Positions 1 through 9,650 of a DNA stretch of 64,000 nucleotides are shown piece by piece. Each line of letters begins with the position of its first letter. Positions within the stretch are counted from its first letter, which is position 1. Made by a program: the position numbers and the translations under genes. The notes under the pieces were generated by a model. The model saw only the letters and a program-made list of their open reading frames with translations. It had not been told where the DNA came from and did not search any database. This stretch comes from Globisporangium splendens (Eukaryota > Oomycota > Peronosporomycetes > Pythiales > Pythiaceae), in the NCBI GenBank assembly GCA_006386115.1, contig VFIW01000002.1, forward strand, positions 868,001-932,000, given 5' to 3'.

Positions 1-3
1 CAG

Positions 4-1989
4 TGATCTGGCGTTTAATGTCCTGTATGGCGTCCCAGATGTGATCCCAGCACACACGTTTCTTACAACTTTGTGCGTCCTTCTTTCGTTTTGTTGCCGT
101 ACTCTATCTGCGTGATTGCTGTTGTTATTCACTTGCCTTGTGGATGTTGTGGTGTGGTAGGCATCTAGGCGGGAACACGATCATAACCTTCAACCAGTCC
201 CACGTCGTCGACACAATCAAAACGCTGTACGTAGCTTCAAAGTCGTATCTAACCTCGCATCGAGCACTGACTCACTTTGGTACGTCTCTCTTTCTGTGAC
301 CGCGGCGCTGTTAGAACTCTCTTTGACAACAACCTGGAGACTTTCGATGCCTATTTTCCGAATCTTGTGTCGCTGTATGTGTTGTGCAACCTATATATCA
401 TCATTGCTATTTACCTCCCGTTCTGGGTTTGCTAACTCTCGGATCTCACTGTAATAATGTGTAGCGACTTAAAAGACAACAACCTCAAGTCCATCCCGCC
501 GAAGATCTTCCAGACCATGACGCTCAAGAAGCTGTACGAAGCCAAGTCTTTGATTCTCTTGAGTACCGAGCGTATGGTCTTTTCAAAATTCTGCGCTTGC
601 TAACCTAGTCATTGTATGGCTTCATGGATACGCAGGTATCTGGAATACAACAAACTACTTCTCAACTTATCGTTGACCAACGAACAAGCGAATTTCATCT
701 ACAATCTGGACAACTTCTCGATCGATACCAGGAGTCTGCAAACAGACTGCGCGGCGGCACAGAAGTTTAATTTCTCAAGCTTCGGGTACTCGATTTGCAT
801 CACTGAGCCAGTGAACACGACGTTGATCACCGGTCCTCGCGTGACGCCGACACTTGCTGTGCCTAGTTCTTCTGGGAGCAGTTCGGCTTCTTCTTCTGGT
901 TCGGGAAAGATCACGGCTCCAGAACCAGAGTCCAACTCGAGTACTGGTATCATTGTCGGCTGCATCGCTGGTGTTGTTGCACTCATTCTAGTAGTCGGGT
1001 GCTTCTTTTGGTCCAGGAAGCACAGCGTGAAGCACAGTAAACACAACACGAAGACTGAGAGCACGTCAGGGACAGGGGTGATACAAAGCATCGGCACCAA
1101 CTACATTTCTTTATGGAATGACCCAGATTTACTTGCTGTCAAAGTGAGTGCGGACGACGTGCAAGATGTGAGAAAGATCGGCATCGGCGCATACAGCGAG
1201 GTGTGGCTCGTGCGGTTCCGCGGTGCAAGGCTTCTGGCGTCAAAAAGGTTGCGGGAAAGCGAGATCACGCGTCAACGCACCCAGGATTTTATTGAGGAGA
1301 TCAAACTCGTTGCAGTGTTGAAACATCCAAGCATAGTGCAACTAGTCGGGGCAACCTGGATTCGAGAAACCGATCTCCAGGCGCTCTTTGAGTACATGGA
1401 CAATAGCGACTTGCGTGACTACCTGGCTGACCCGACGCTCGCGCACCAATGGAGCACGGAGAAGGTGCAGATCGCGATCGATATCGCGGAAGCGCTGGTA
1501 TATCTGCACTCGTTTTCTCCGCCACTCGTGCACCGCGATCTCAAGTCTCGAAATGTGCTGCTATCGTCGGAAATGCAGGCAAAGCTCACGGATTTTGGTG
1601 TCTCACGATGGCAGTCGGAGCAGCTCACCATGACGGCAGGCGTTGGCACGGGTCGATGGCTCGCGCCAGAAGTGATTGTAGGAGCAAAGGACTATGGTCC
1701 CTCCGCTGACATTTTCTCGTTCGGGGCTGTCCTCGCGGAGCTGGACAGTCATGTGATCCCGTACGATGGCATCCGCAGTTCCAATGGCAACAAACTCGCA
1801 GATGTCGCGATCCTGCAACTCGTGTCAACGGGCGAGCTGAAACCGAGTCTCACGCCGACGTGCCCCGCGCCGATAGCAGAGCTCGCGATGCGGTGTTTCG
1901 CGTTGGATCCTGCGGATCGTCCGAATGGGCTCGAAGTCGCGTACATCCTTCGTACATATAAGAAGACCATGACCAGTTTTTACGTTTGA
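4..1989 (+). CDS. LRR receptor-like TKL protein kinase (5' partial)
   Basis: This is the 3' part of a transmembrane receptor kinase. Visible exons are 4-72, 161-226, 315-374, 465-533 and 636-1989. The first four are 69, 66, 60 and 69 nt, each encodes one leucine-rich repeat, and each ends in CT before a GT donor, so every intron is phase 2 inside a Leu codon. The last exon has a capping segment (LTNEQANF), a Ser/Thr-rich stalk, one membrane helix (about 950-1010), a basic juxtamembrane stretch and a kinase domain. The kinase has a Gly-rich loop (GIGAYSEV), the ATP lysine (ASKRL), HRDLKSRN, DFG and APE, so it should be active. It probably senses an extracellular ligand and signals inside the cell. 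The family is clear; the ligand is unknown. The signal peptide and first LRRs lie outside the window. Confidence 0.88.
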
Positions 1990-3791
1990 GGGAGGATCCA
2001 ACATTGAAGAACCCTCATGCACGTGGTGGCCAGCAAATTTTTGAAAGTGTGCGTCATATACAAGCACATCGCATTGACACTGCTGAGAGCGGGCAGTTGA
2101 CTGCTTGCTGTAGTACTGTAGTTGTGTTAGAGGTTGCCTTCCTCATTTCGACACGGTTCACATCTACCTCCATGAATTATAAGTGACGAAGTGTTGAGAA
2201 TTATAAAAGCACTCGTTTCAGCGAACGACTTCGCATCAAACAATGTGGAAGTCGACTCTGGGAGTCTAAAATCTACTAGCCTCTCGAGCTTATACTTGCG
2301 AAACAACAACAGCAATGCGGTATTCGCTATGTGTATAACTACGACCAGGTCAACTCGAAAAGCAGATGATAATTTGGTGTGCATTTATCGATGCCTTCCC
2401 TAATAAAGGAGAACGACGTCCATTGCTCGTCTGCAACTCTCGTCGGCGAGGCATAACCACGCTGTATGAACTCTGTTGTTTTCTTCATACTCAACGCGCG
2501 CACCCCATTGAACTGATTTCTCGGATGGCGAGGGCGGCTTTTCTTGGAACCTGGCAAAGACACGGAAGTTCTGAGTCGCTTTGCGTACCGCAGCTGGTGG
2601 TTTGGGTGTCATTAGCGCGTGTTGCTTATGTCCTTCGTCGAAGACGTTTAATGCAGGTGAAGCTCAGGACTACCGTCTTGAGCTGTCCTCTCGTGTGTGC
2701 GGCGTCGAGCCCGGGCGGAACACGCGTGGCAATGCGACAGAGACACCGAGTCCAGGTCGAGAGCACGCGACATCGGAGACGAAGGTGTCAGGTCTAGATA
2801 CAGCACGAGCGGCTTCACTACGGCGCCGAGTCCAGGTGTCCAGGTGCACACGGTTGTGCTGCGAGCGCAAGTGGCGCTTCGATCAAGACTTTGGGCTTGC
2901 TCCCGATTGAGTGGTCTGATAACTGCTGGTGTTGATTGGCATGCACTTCAACCTGGTGATGAAAATGTATCGTCGAGAAAGTTATTGGAGCCGGCTCGCG
3001 AAATTAATGCATTTCAGCCAATCACATTTTGGGCTACGAGCTGGAAAAAATTACGCTCAGTTCGGCGATCCTTTGAACGAGCCCAAGAGGGTAGAATCGC
3101 ACTTTACGTTCCAAACTCGCGCACTTCACGCTCAGAACTTGCATTTGAACCCTGTTTTATAAGTGCACATCCAGAGAGCCCATCTTGGGTTCCCTAACCT
3201 TTAGCTCGTGCAAGTCTTGACATTCAGCACCAGCAAGCTGGTTTTCTGGCACGTCATATTTGACGCACAAACCTAAATCTGGATGAGAAGCATCACGAAT
3301 GCGCATGGCACACAAGATGGCTCTCTTCGTCTCAGAAACGAGGAAACACTCCATTCTTTGTGTCACTCACAAAATGTTATACAGTTGCTCGGCTGCGGTG
3401 GTCGCTGGGTGCATGTAGGTGGCGTCTTCGTCGCTCTCCTGTTTCTAGTGAAGACATTCTCAGCAGAGCATGATTGAGAGCATCGACGTTGCCGATTTGC
3501 TCGTGGACGTACTGGTGTCCAATAGATGCAAACCTAACAGCCAACTTCACAGTCGCACTTACTGCAGTACGTTTCGTAATCTATCCGTTATTTTTCAAAA
3601 TATCGCTTATTTCAAAACCTGCAGTAAAAATAGCCCCATTTTATCCGTTTTTTATTTACTTGACGGCTTTTTTTTGGATTTATCTCGAGTGCTGTGTGTT
3701 GTTTTAAAAAGCAGCAACCGTTCAAAAGGAAGCTGAGCGTGGGGGCATTTCCCATTTGGTGCGCGCGCCGCGATCTTCAAAACAAGCAAGC
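1990..3791. other. Intergenic, no supported gene
   Basis: About 1.8 kb with only short overlapping open frames in all phases and no recognisable domain. A short GC-rich stretch (2700-2850) repeats the phrase GAGTCCAGGT. I see no gene here. Confidence 0.6.
3745..3759 (+). promoter_or_regulatory. INR/FPR-like core promoter of DPY30
   Basis: GCATTTCCCATTTGG lies 33 nt before the DPY30 start codon. It fits the oomycete initiator plus flanking promoter region pattern (CATTYYNCAWTT). Established knowledge is the consensus; its use here is inference. Confidence 0.4.
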
Positions 3792-4461
3792 ATGGCGGAC
3801 GAGCAGCCAGCGGGTATGTGCGTGTATATACGTGATATACATATGTGTAGTGTGCGTTATACTGCGGTGTTTATGGTCCTAATTGTGTGCGATTGTCGTT
3901 AGAATTTGCGCCAGAGCCTGTGGCGGACGAGGAAGCGCCTGCTGTCGCCGTCGAGGAACCATCGGAGAGCAAGGTTCGTTAGAGCACAATGCGCTTTATG
4001 TATTGCCTCGCATGGGCGGATGCGGATATTGTAGACCTTACACGCTATTATGTTATAATGTGCGGTTATGAGCAGCAGGACGACGCGCCTCCTGCGGAAG
4101 GCACCGAAGATAAGGTCGCCGAGGGCGATGCCGCCGAGCAGCCTGACGCCAAGGGCGAAGATGAGGTGCGTTCATGTGTTTACAAGGTTCATATACAAAG
4201 AGGTCTTAATGTTGATGCTGTTGTGCGTGTCTTTATGGAAATATGTAGAGCAAGAGCGCGGAAGCGGCCGCGGAGACCGCGCAGACGAAAGTGGAGGTGA
4301 ACGCACTGCCCATCCGCGCGTACTTGGACCAGACGGTCGTGCCGATCCTGCTGCAGGGCATGTCGGCGCTCGTGAAGGAGCGTCCGGCGAACCCGATCGA
4401 GTGGTTAGCGGCGTATCTGATCAAGAACAACCCGCAGGGCAGCAGCGGCGAAGCCAAGTAA
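3792..4461 (+). CDS. DPY30: DPY-30 homologue (SET1/MLL methyltransferase complex subunit)
   Basis: Four exons (3792-3813, 3903-3973, 4073-4165, 4249-4461) encode 132 residues. The N-terminal half is an acidic Ala/Glu/Pro-rich tail of low complexity. The last 50 residues form the Dpy-30 dimerisation motif: [16 protein letters not shown], then [20 protein letters not shown]. In animals and fungi this helical pair dimerises and docks onto ASH2L/Bre2 in COMPASS-type H3K4 methyltransferases; related motifs occur in axonemal proteins, so a flagellar role is an alternative. The start is the first ATG, beside the promoter-like motif. Introns are 89, 99 and 83 nt with GT-AG ends. Confidence 0.9.
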
Positions 4462-4780
4462 AAGCAAATGTGGTCGACTTGTCCCCATTTTCAGTTTTAA
4501 TATTAGGTAATATGGCGATACAGATGCGGCTTATAAGATGGAGGTCCATATTAGAACATAGTGGACGAAGATAAAGAGAAGCCTTAGCGCCATGCTTACT
4601 TGAAAACGAGACTCATGATGCTGTCATCTTCACTTTGTTTCTGATGTTTTGCTGTTTATTTTGTCGATTTTTCTTTTCGTTTTGTTTTGCTACATTAGTT
4701 GTAAGGCGTCCTTAAAATGACCGAATATGGCGAGCACTAGCATTACTTGTATTCTCCCCACGTGCCGTGAGATGGAATCT
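4462..4780. other. Convergent intergenic, DPY30/LSM4
   Basis: AT-richer spacer between two convergent 3' ends, with T-rich runs at 4640-4690. I see nothing coding in it. Confidence 0.6.
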
Positions 4781-5770
4781 CTATTCGCCTCGGCCGCCAC
4801 GGCCACCAGGACCCGATCGACCGCCACGGAAGCCTCCACGGCCACCGCCGCGACTGCCACCTCGTCCGCCTTCTCCACGGCCACCGCCGCGTCCACCGTA
4901 TCCGCCTTCGCGACCGCCGCCTCGGCCACCACCACGGCCCCCACGGTAGCTGCCGTCGCCTCTGCCGCCTACGCCTGTGCGGCCACCACGACCACGACCT
5001 CGGTTCGCTTGGCGGTCTGTTTCATGGGATTTACAGAATCGCAAATTAGACACTTCTGGGTTCATCAATTGCGTTCATCGATGATGTCTAAGCGTACCTC
5101 GCTTGGAGAAATCATCTTCTTGCACCATGTCGAGGATCTGGGGCATCACAGGAAAGCGTAACAATCAGATGCATGCAGAAGTGAGCATACAAGCAGTGGT
5201 ATAGTGATACAAAGAGCATAGAGGGACTTTGATGTACGCACATCGTTTGGGACGCGAATGTACTTGATCGTATTGCCGCGGATATAGCATTCCGGCATCT
5301 TCCAAAAGCGATCACCGTCCTATATGTACGCAATAAAAGAAACCAGGATATATAAGCACATTCTGGGCATCAGCAAGGAAGCCATTTTGGGCATATCATT
5401 CGTTCGCTGTCTTGCCTTGGACGTGCAGATCACTTCGCGCAGGTTGATGTTCATCCACGTATCGCAGTTGACCAAGTGGCCGTTGTACGTGTCCCCATTC
5501 TTCAGCTCCACAAGCTGTCGCAGCAAACATAAAGCAACAGCATACAGCCACACGGACGATAAGTTCACTCGTCCACATGTGCGACGCCATAATGGTCTAT
5601 AGAGAACGCACCATTGGGTGGCCCTGGGCCGTTTTCAGAAGCGATAATGGCAACTACGCACAGCAGACATACATGCGCGCACGTTAGTCCAGTCTCTATA
5701 CACACATGGAGAGATGTAGAGGCAGCACGCGGCGCGGCGCTCCTTCCATTCCGCGCCATTTACATACCAT
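4781..5770 (-). CDS. LSM4: U6 snRNA-associated Sm-like protein LSm4
   Basis: Six coding exons on the minus strand (5768-5770, 5612-5653, 5416-5514, 5242-5319, 5098-5137, 4781-5016) give 165 residues. The Sm fold is complete: [14 protein letters not shown], then [20 protein letters not shown] (Sm1), [12 protein letters not shown], and a second motif with [17 protein letters not shown]. The rest is an RGG/GGR tail typical of LSm4. LSm4 is part of the LSm1-7 ring in mRNA decay and the LSm2-8 ring on U6 snRNA; the RGG tail favours P-body assembly. Two oddities: the first coding exon is the ATG alone, and the intron after exon 5416-5514 begins with GC instead of GT. The exon chain is in frame throughout. 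Confidence 0.93.
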
Positions 5771-6272
5771 CTTGAGCTGCTCGAGTGTGTGTATCCCAGT
5801 TTTGGGGGCAAAACGAGAGTTGGAACCCTACTTCCATGTAGACCACGTAAATCTGATACAGTTCCCTAATATTATGTGTGAACCTAAGATAGAAGCTGTT
5901 GTTGGCGGCTGGCTGGTTCGTCCACTTTGGCACTTTCGTCCTAGTGAGGAAAACGCAAACAGGTGAGCAAGGGAGAGTGCGCTGATGGGACTGGATATGG
6001 CGGCGTGCGTGCATGTGTGTGGAAGACGGAGAGCAGGGCGTGATGCTTATACACCGCGCGTATGTGTGCGTGCGTGTGTCTATGGTGTGTTTGCCACTGT
6101 GTTCTCAATATGTGTGCATGTGTGTGCGCGTGGAAGCAACGGTCTCCTTCTCTCCTCACACGCGCGCAGCATTTCGTGTTTTTGTTGGCAGCGGTAGTGG
6201 GTGTTTGTTTTATTTAAGCTAACGATTGTGCATATGGTGGCGCGTTAGAATCATTCAAGACTAAGAAGCACT
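5771..6272. other. Divergent intergenic region LSM4/SUMO
   Basis: Shared upstream region of two divergent genes, with a TG/TGCG-rich stretch at about 6000-6140. No gene seen. Confidence 0.6.
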
Positions 6273-6747
6273 ATGTCGGACGAAACGCCAAACGATGCCG
6301 CAAACGCCGGAGGCGAGAAGAAGGCTGAAGCCATCACGATCCGTGTCAAGGACCAGGTGCGTCTTCGTATGTGTGTTGTTATTTTTATACTATTGAGGAA
6401 GAACCGATGGTATTGTATCTAACTAGCGCTTTGCTTCTTTATGTGTATATCAGTCTGGTGAAGAAACGTTTTTCAAGGTGAAGCCAAACACCAAGATGGA
6501 GAAGATCTTCAGCGCGTACGCGCAGCGCAAGGGCGTGCCGGTGTCGGCGCTCCGCTTCTTGCTCGACGGCACGCGTATCAGCGGCGACCAGACGCCAAAG
6601 ATGGTGCGTCCCTGTATGTACATTCGGCATTCTTATGTTGATGCAAATGCTGACGGTGGCTTTGTTTAATAATGTGAATGTGTGCAGCTGGAGCTGGAAG
6701 ACCAGGACCAGATCGATTGCGCGCTTGAGCAAGTCGGTGGTTTCTAA
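6273..6747 (+). CDS. SUMO: Small ubiquitin-like modifier (SUMO)
   Basis: Three exons (6273-6356, 6454-6603, 6688-6747) encode 97 residues. After a short flexible N-terminus (MSDETPND...) comes the ubiquitin-like fold: ITIRVKDQ, SGEETFFKVKPNTKMEKIF, YAQRKGVPVSALRFLLDGTRI and LELEDQDQIDCALEQVGGF. The C-terminal GG is followed by a single Phe, which a SUMO protease must remove to expose the conjugatable diglycine. SUMO is joined to lysines of nuclear proteins by E1 (SAE1/2) and Ubc9. Size and motif order match the family. Introns are 97 and 84 nt, GT-AG. Confidence 0.95.
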
Positions 6748-6965
6748 ACCCGCTTTCTGTTGTGTATGAGGTAGAGAGGGAACTCTAGCATGAAAAGACC
6801 AGCATCATGGACTTGCACTATGAGCTTGTCTGTTTGTTTTGCTCGACTGAATCTACTTATATATCCCAGGATATATGTGTTCATTTTTCGATGAGAAATC
6901 CGCACTTTGTTGGTGGGTTCCATTGTGCTTTTCTTTGTTTCTTTGATATTTAAACATATGAAGTT

Positions 6966-7559
6966 CTACTTCATGTATGGATGCTTCCGGAACCACGATG
7001 GCGGGTCCGCGGGGATCGTGACCAGGTCCGTGTCGAACAGCTCGATGAACTGCTCGTTCTGGAGCCGCACTTTGCTGCCGGCGAAGCGCCGGTACTCCTC
7101 GAAAATGGACGACAGGTGCCATTGCTGGATCTTGCGCAGGCAACCCACCACCGCGCCTATATACACATGCACACATAGCATTGATAAGTCTATTCCCATC
7201 ATAAAAAAGCATATCGACGTACCCGTTCGGTCTCGTCCCAAGTGGCACGTGATGCAGAGCGGGTAGTTGGAGCGGTCGAGGATGATGTCGAGCGCCGCGA
7301 GCACCGTCTCCTCCGAGAGCGGCTCCCAGGCTTTGCGGCGGCTCTCCATGCGCGTGTTGCCACCCAGATAGATCAACTGGATCTCCTGCTCCTCCACGAA
7401 GCTCTGGAACTGCGGGTTGGGCTCCTCGAGCGCCAGGTAGACGATCGTCTTGAGGTTCAGGCGCTCCAGGAACGGAAAGTTGAGCTCGTTCGGCTGGCCC
7501 GAGCGGTAGAGATCCTCCTCCACCATGCCGTAGTTGACCGGTGGGATAAAGTACGACAT
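6966..7559 (-). CDS. Atypical dual-specificity phosphatase (PFA-DSP, Siw14/Oca1-like)
   Basis: Two exons (7223-7559 and 6966-7156, minus strand) encode 175 residues. The protein opens with IPPVNYGMVEEDLYRSGQP, the usual start of plant-and-fungal atypical dual-specificity phosphatases. The active-site loop CHLGRDRTG follows the CX5R pattern, with the nucleophilic Cys and Arg both present. Known members hydrolyse inositol pyrophosphates (Siw14) or phosphotyrosine; substrate choice cannot be read here. The 66-nt intron lies directly after the P-loop, is a multiple of three and has no stop, so an unspliced message would stay open with 22 extra residues. The spliced join (RTG-AVVGCLRKIQQW) restores the family sequence. 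Confidence 0.85.
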   Translation of the reverse strand: MSYFIPPVNYGMVEEDLYRSGQPNELNFPFLERLNLKTIVYLALEEPNPQFQSFVEEQEIQLIYLGGNTRMESRRKAWEPLSEETVLAALDIILDRSNYPLCITCHLGRDRTGTSICFFMMGIDLSMLCVHVYIGAVVGCLRKIQQWHLSSIFEEYRRFAGSKVRLQNEQFIELFDTDLVTIPADPPSWFRKHPYMK

Positions 7560-7892
7560 CGTAGAGGCTTTAATGTGGATGCGGACGCGCTGGAAACAAG
7601 GGCTCTCGATGAATATGCGCGTAGCTGTGTGCCGAATGTGCTTTTCTGCCTGGTGCTTGTTGGATATGTATGGGTAAATGGTGGATGTCCCTAATTGGGA
7701 CTCACACAGATCGTAATTAAGAGTTAGAATTACAATTTGAAGGAGCTAATTAGTGGTGTGTGATTTTGCATTGTGCGCATCAGACCGCTATTAATTATTA
7801 AAATAAAAGACTGTCATGTTCACACCCCTACTCACACAGCCATACACTATTTAAACTAATTAACTAATGCTATGCCTCACAAGCCAACCTCC
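7560..7892. other. Intergenic, AT-rich
   Basis: AT-rich spacer between the phosphatase start and the KIX-LRR gene 3' end, with TTAATTA repeats (7770-7870). No gene seen. Confidence 0.6.
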
Positions 7893-9650
7893 TCATGCGT
7901 CCATGTCGATGGCGTCGGCGTCCGTGTCGGCGTCGGTGCCGCCGTGGCCGTCGCTCGACACGTGGTGCAGCTTAGGCATCATGCCGCCGGCAACGGCTGC
8001 CTGGATGATGCAGTGGACGCCACGCGCGCTCAGAAAGTTGTCTTCGAGACCCAGGAAGCGCATCTGCGGGCACAGACTCGACGACAACAGCTCCACCACC
8101 GGCGCCACGCTGTTGTCCGTGATAATATTGCCACCCATGCATAAATACTTGAGGTTCTGGCATCTTCCAGCCGACAGCGCGGCCATGATGCGCTTGAGCC
8201 CCGACTCGCCAATATAGTTGCGTCGAATGTCTAGACGGTTGAGGTTCGGCAGCGAGCCCACGCGCAGCAGCCACGCCACGTCCACCGTGCCCACGTCCGA
8301 GAAGCCATTCCCGCCGAGCAGCAAATCTTCGAGTTCGGGACACGAGCCCTTCACCAAAGCTGCCGCGAGCACATGGAGCGCGTTGCCGCGACACGTGTTT
8401 GTAAAAACCGACACGAGTCGCAGACTCTTGAGCTTCCGGCACGCGCCGCGCTCGATCGACTCGGCGACGAGCTTCACGACGTCTTCGCCAATGTTGTCGT
8501 GCGAGATGTCGAGCTCACTGCACCCCCACGCGTGGAGCGAAGGTCCCGCCTCCATTTGGTCGCACATCTTGGCCGCATTATAAATATTCAGACGCTCCAG
8601 GTTGCCGAACTTGCACAGGAACGACGACGGCGAGCTCGCCAACTCGTACGCGCGCTGCATCGCGTTTACTTCCACATCCAACGTCAAAACACACTGTGGC
8701 AGCACGCGCGCCGCAAACTTGTTGAGCGCAAAGCACCGGATTGTGTCGACGCCGGGGAGAAATGCAAACAAGTGACGCAGCACGTCCTCATTCGTAATGA
8801 AAAACGTCTCGGAAGCAGTCGTCGTCGACAGTCGCAGTGCTGCGGCCGTAGCGCGCAGCGCACGCTGGCTTGGCTGGTACTCATCGCGAGACACATGTCG
8901 AGGTCGCTTGATCATCAGTCGCGACACGCCAAACGGCGTCGCCTGCCACTTGCGCTTGCCGCCAAACACCTTCATACTGCCAGTTCCTTCCATTTGCGCT
9001 TGGGTGGCAGCAGCTGCTGCTTTTCTGGACACGGCGGCTTCGTGGAAGCTGAGCGACACGAGCGACTGCAGCCGTCGGCGCAGTGTGTTGAGGTCGCGGT
9101 ACTCGTGGAACGACGCCGCGCGCGAGTACAGCGACAGCTCGATGCGCTTAGCGAGCGATGGCGTGCGGTCCTGCGGTCCGTTGGCGCAATCTGCGGCCGC
9201 AAGACCCGCAGTCTCGAGACGCTTGTTGCGCGTCATGGCGATGATGCGCTGCACCATGAGGCGGCGCTCCGGCAGGTCCGCGGGAGACTGCCAGTGGGTC
9301 AGGTCGGCCGTGTAGCGCTCCGGCAGGATGCCCGGCTGCAGCGGCGCGTGGTGCGACGAGCCCGCGCGCATCGCCATGCCGTACGTCTGCGCCGCTTGGC
9401 GACTTGCTTGTGAGGACGCTTGGGACGACGCTTGTGAAGGTGCTTGCTCCTGGTCGTCGAGCGCCGTGTCGACGCTGAGGTTGGCCCAGGGCGTGCGCGC
9501 ACTCGCGGGGTCCAGCGTGCGCGGCGTGGCACCGTGCTCCATGGCAGCGTGCGTGATGAACTCGACGGCCGCCTTGTTGACGAGGATGCGCGCCGTCGTG
9601 GGCGTCATGGCGCCCTGGCACTCGGACGAGATCTCGCGCGGCGACTCCAT
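7893..9650 (-). CDS. KIX-like domain plus leucine-rich repeat protein
   Basis: Single-exon protein of 585 residues from the ATG at 9650; the frame stays open to 10010, but that stretch has no conserved look. Residues about 117-200 (RLMVQRIIAMTRN... RIELSLYSRAASFHEY...LRRRLQSLV) resemble the KIX three-helix bundle of Mediator subunit 15, which binds transcription activators. A basic Lys/Arg segment follows (KVFGGKRKWQ, MIKRPRHVSRDEY). The C-terminal half is a run of ribonuclease-inhibitor-type LRRs (for example LKSLRLVSVF, LEDLLLGGNGFSDVG, LNRLDIRRNYIGESGLKRIMAAL, LKYLCMGGNIITD). It ends in an acidic DADTDADAI tail. Fold calls are by pattern; a role as nuclear adaptor is inference. Confidence 0.75.
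   Translation of the reverse strand: MESPREISSECQGAMTPTTARILVNKAAVEFITHAAMEHGATPRTLDPASARTPWANLSVDTALDDQEQAPSQASSQASSQASRQAAQTYGMAMRAGSSHHAPLQPGILPERYTADLTHWQSPADLPERRLMVQRIIAMTRNKRLETAGLAAADCANGPQDRTPSLAKRIELSLYSRAASFHEYRDLNTLRRRLQSLVSLSFHEAAVSRKAAAAATQAQMEGTGSMKVFGGKRKWQATPFGVSRLMIKRPRHVSRDEYQPSQRALRATAAALRLSTTTASETFFITNEDVLRHLFAFLPGVDTIRCFALNKFAARVLPQCVLTLDVEVNAMQRAYELASSPSSFLCKFGNLERLNIYNAAKMCDQMEAGPSLHAWGCSELDISHDNIGEDVVKLVAESIERGACRKLKSLRLVSVFTNTCRGNALHVLAAALVKGSCPELEDLLLGGNGFSDVGTVDVAWLLRVGSLPNLNRLDIRRNYIGESGLKRIMAALSAGRCQNLKYLCMGGNIITDNSVAPVVELLSSSLCPQMRFLGLEDNFLSARGVHCIIQAAVAGGMMPKLHHVSSDGHGGTDADTDADAIDMDA

Noticed and set aside
4727..5161. Plus-strand frames over LSM4
   Set aside because: Ala/Thr- or Pro/Arg-rich shadows of the RGG tail on the other strand.
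8373..9413. 346-codon plus-strand frame
   Set aside because: Antisense shadow of the KIX-LRR gene; Arg-rich with no domain.
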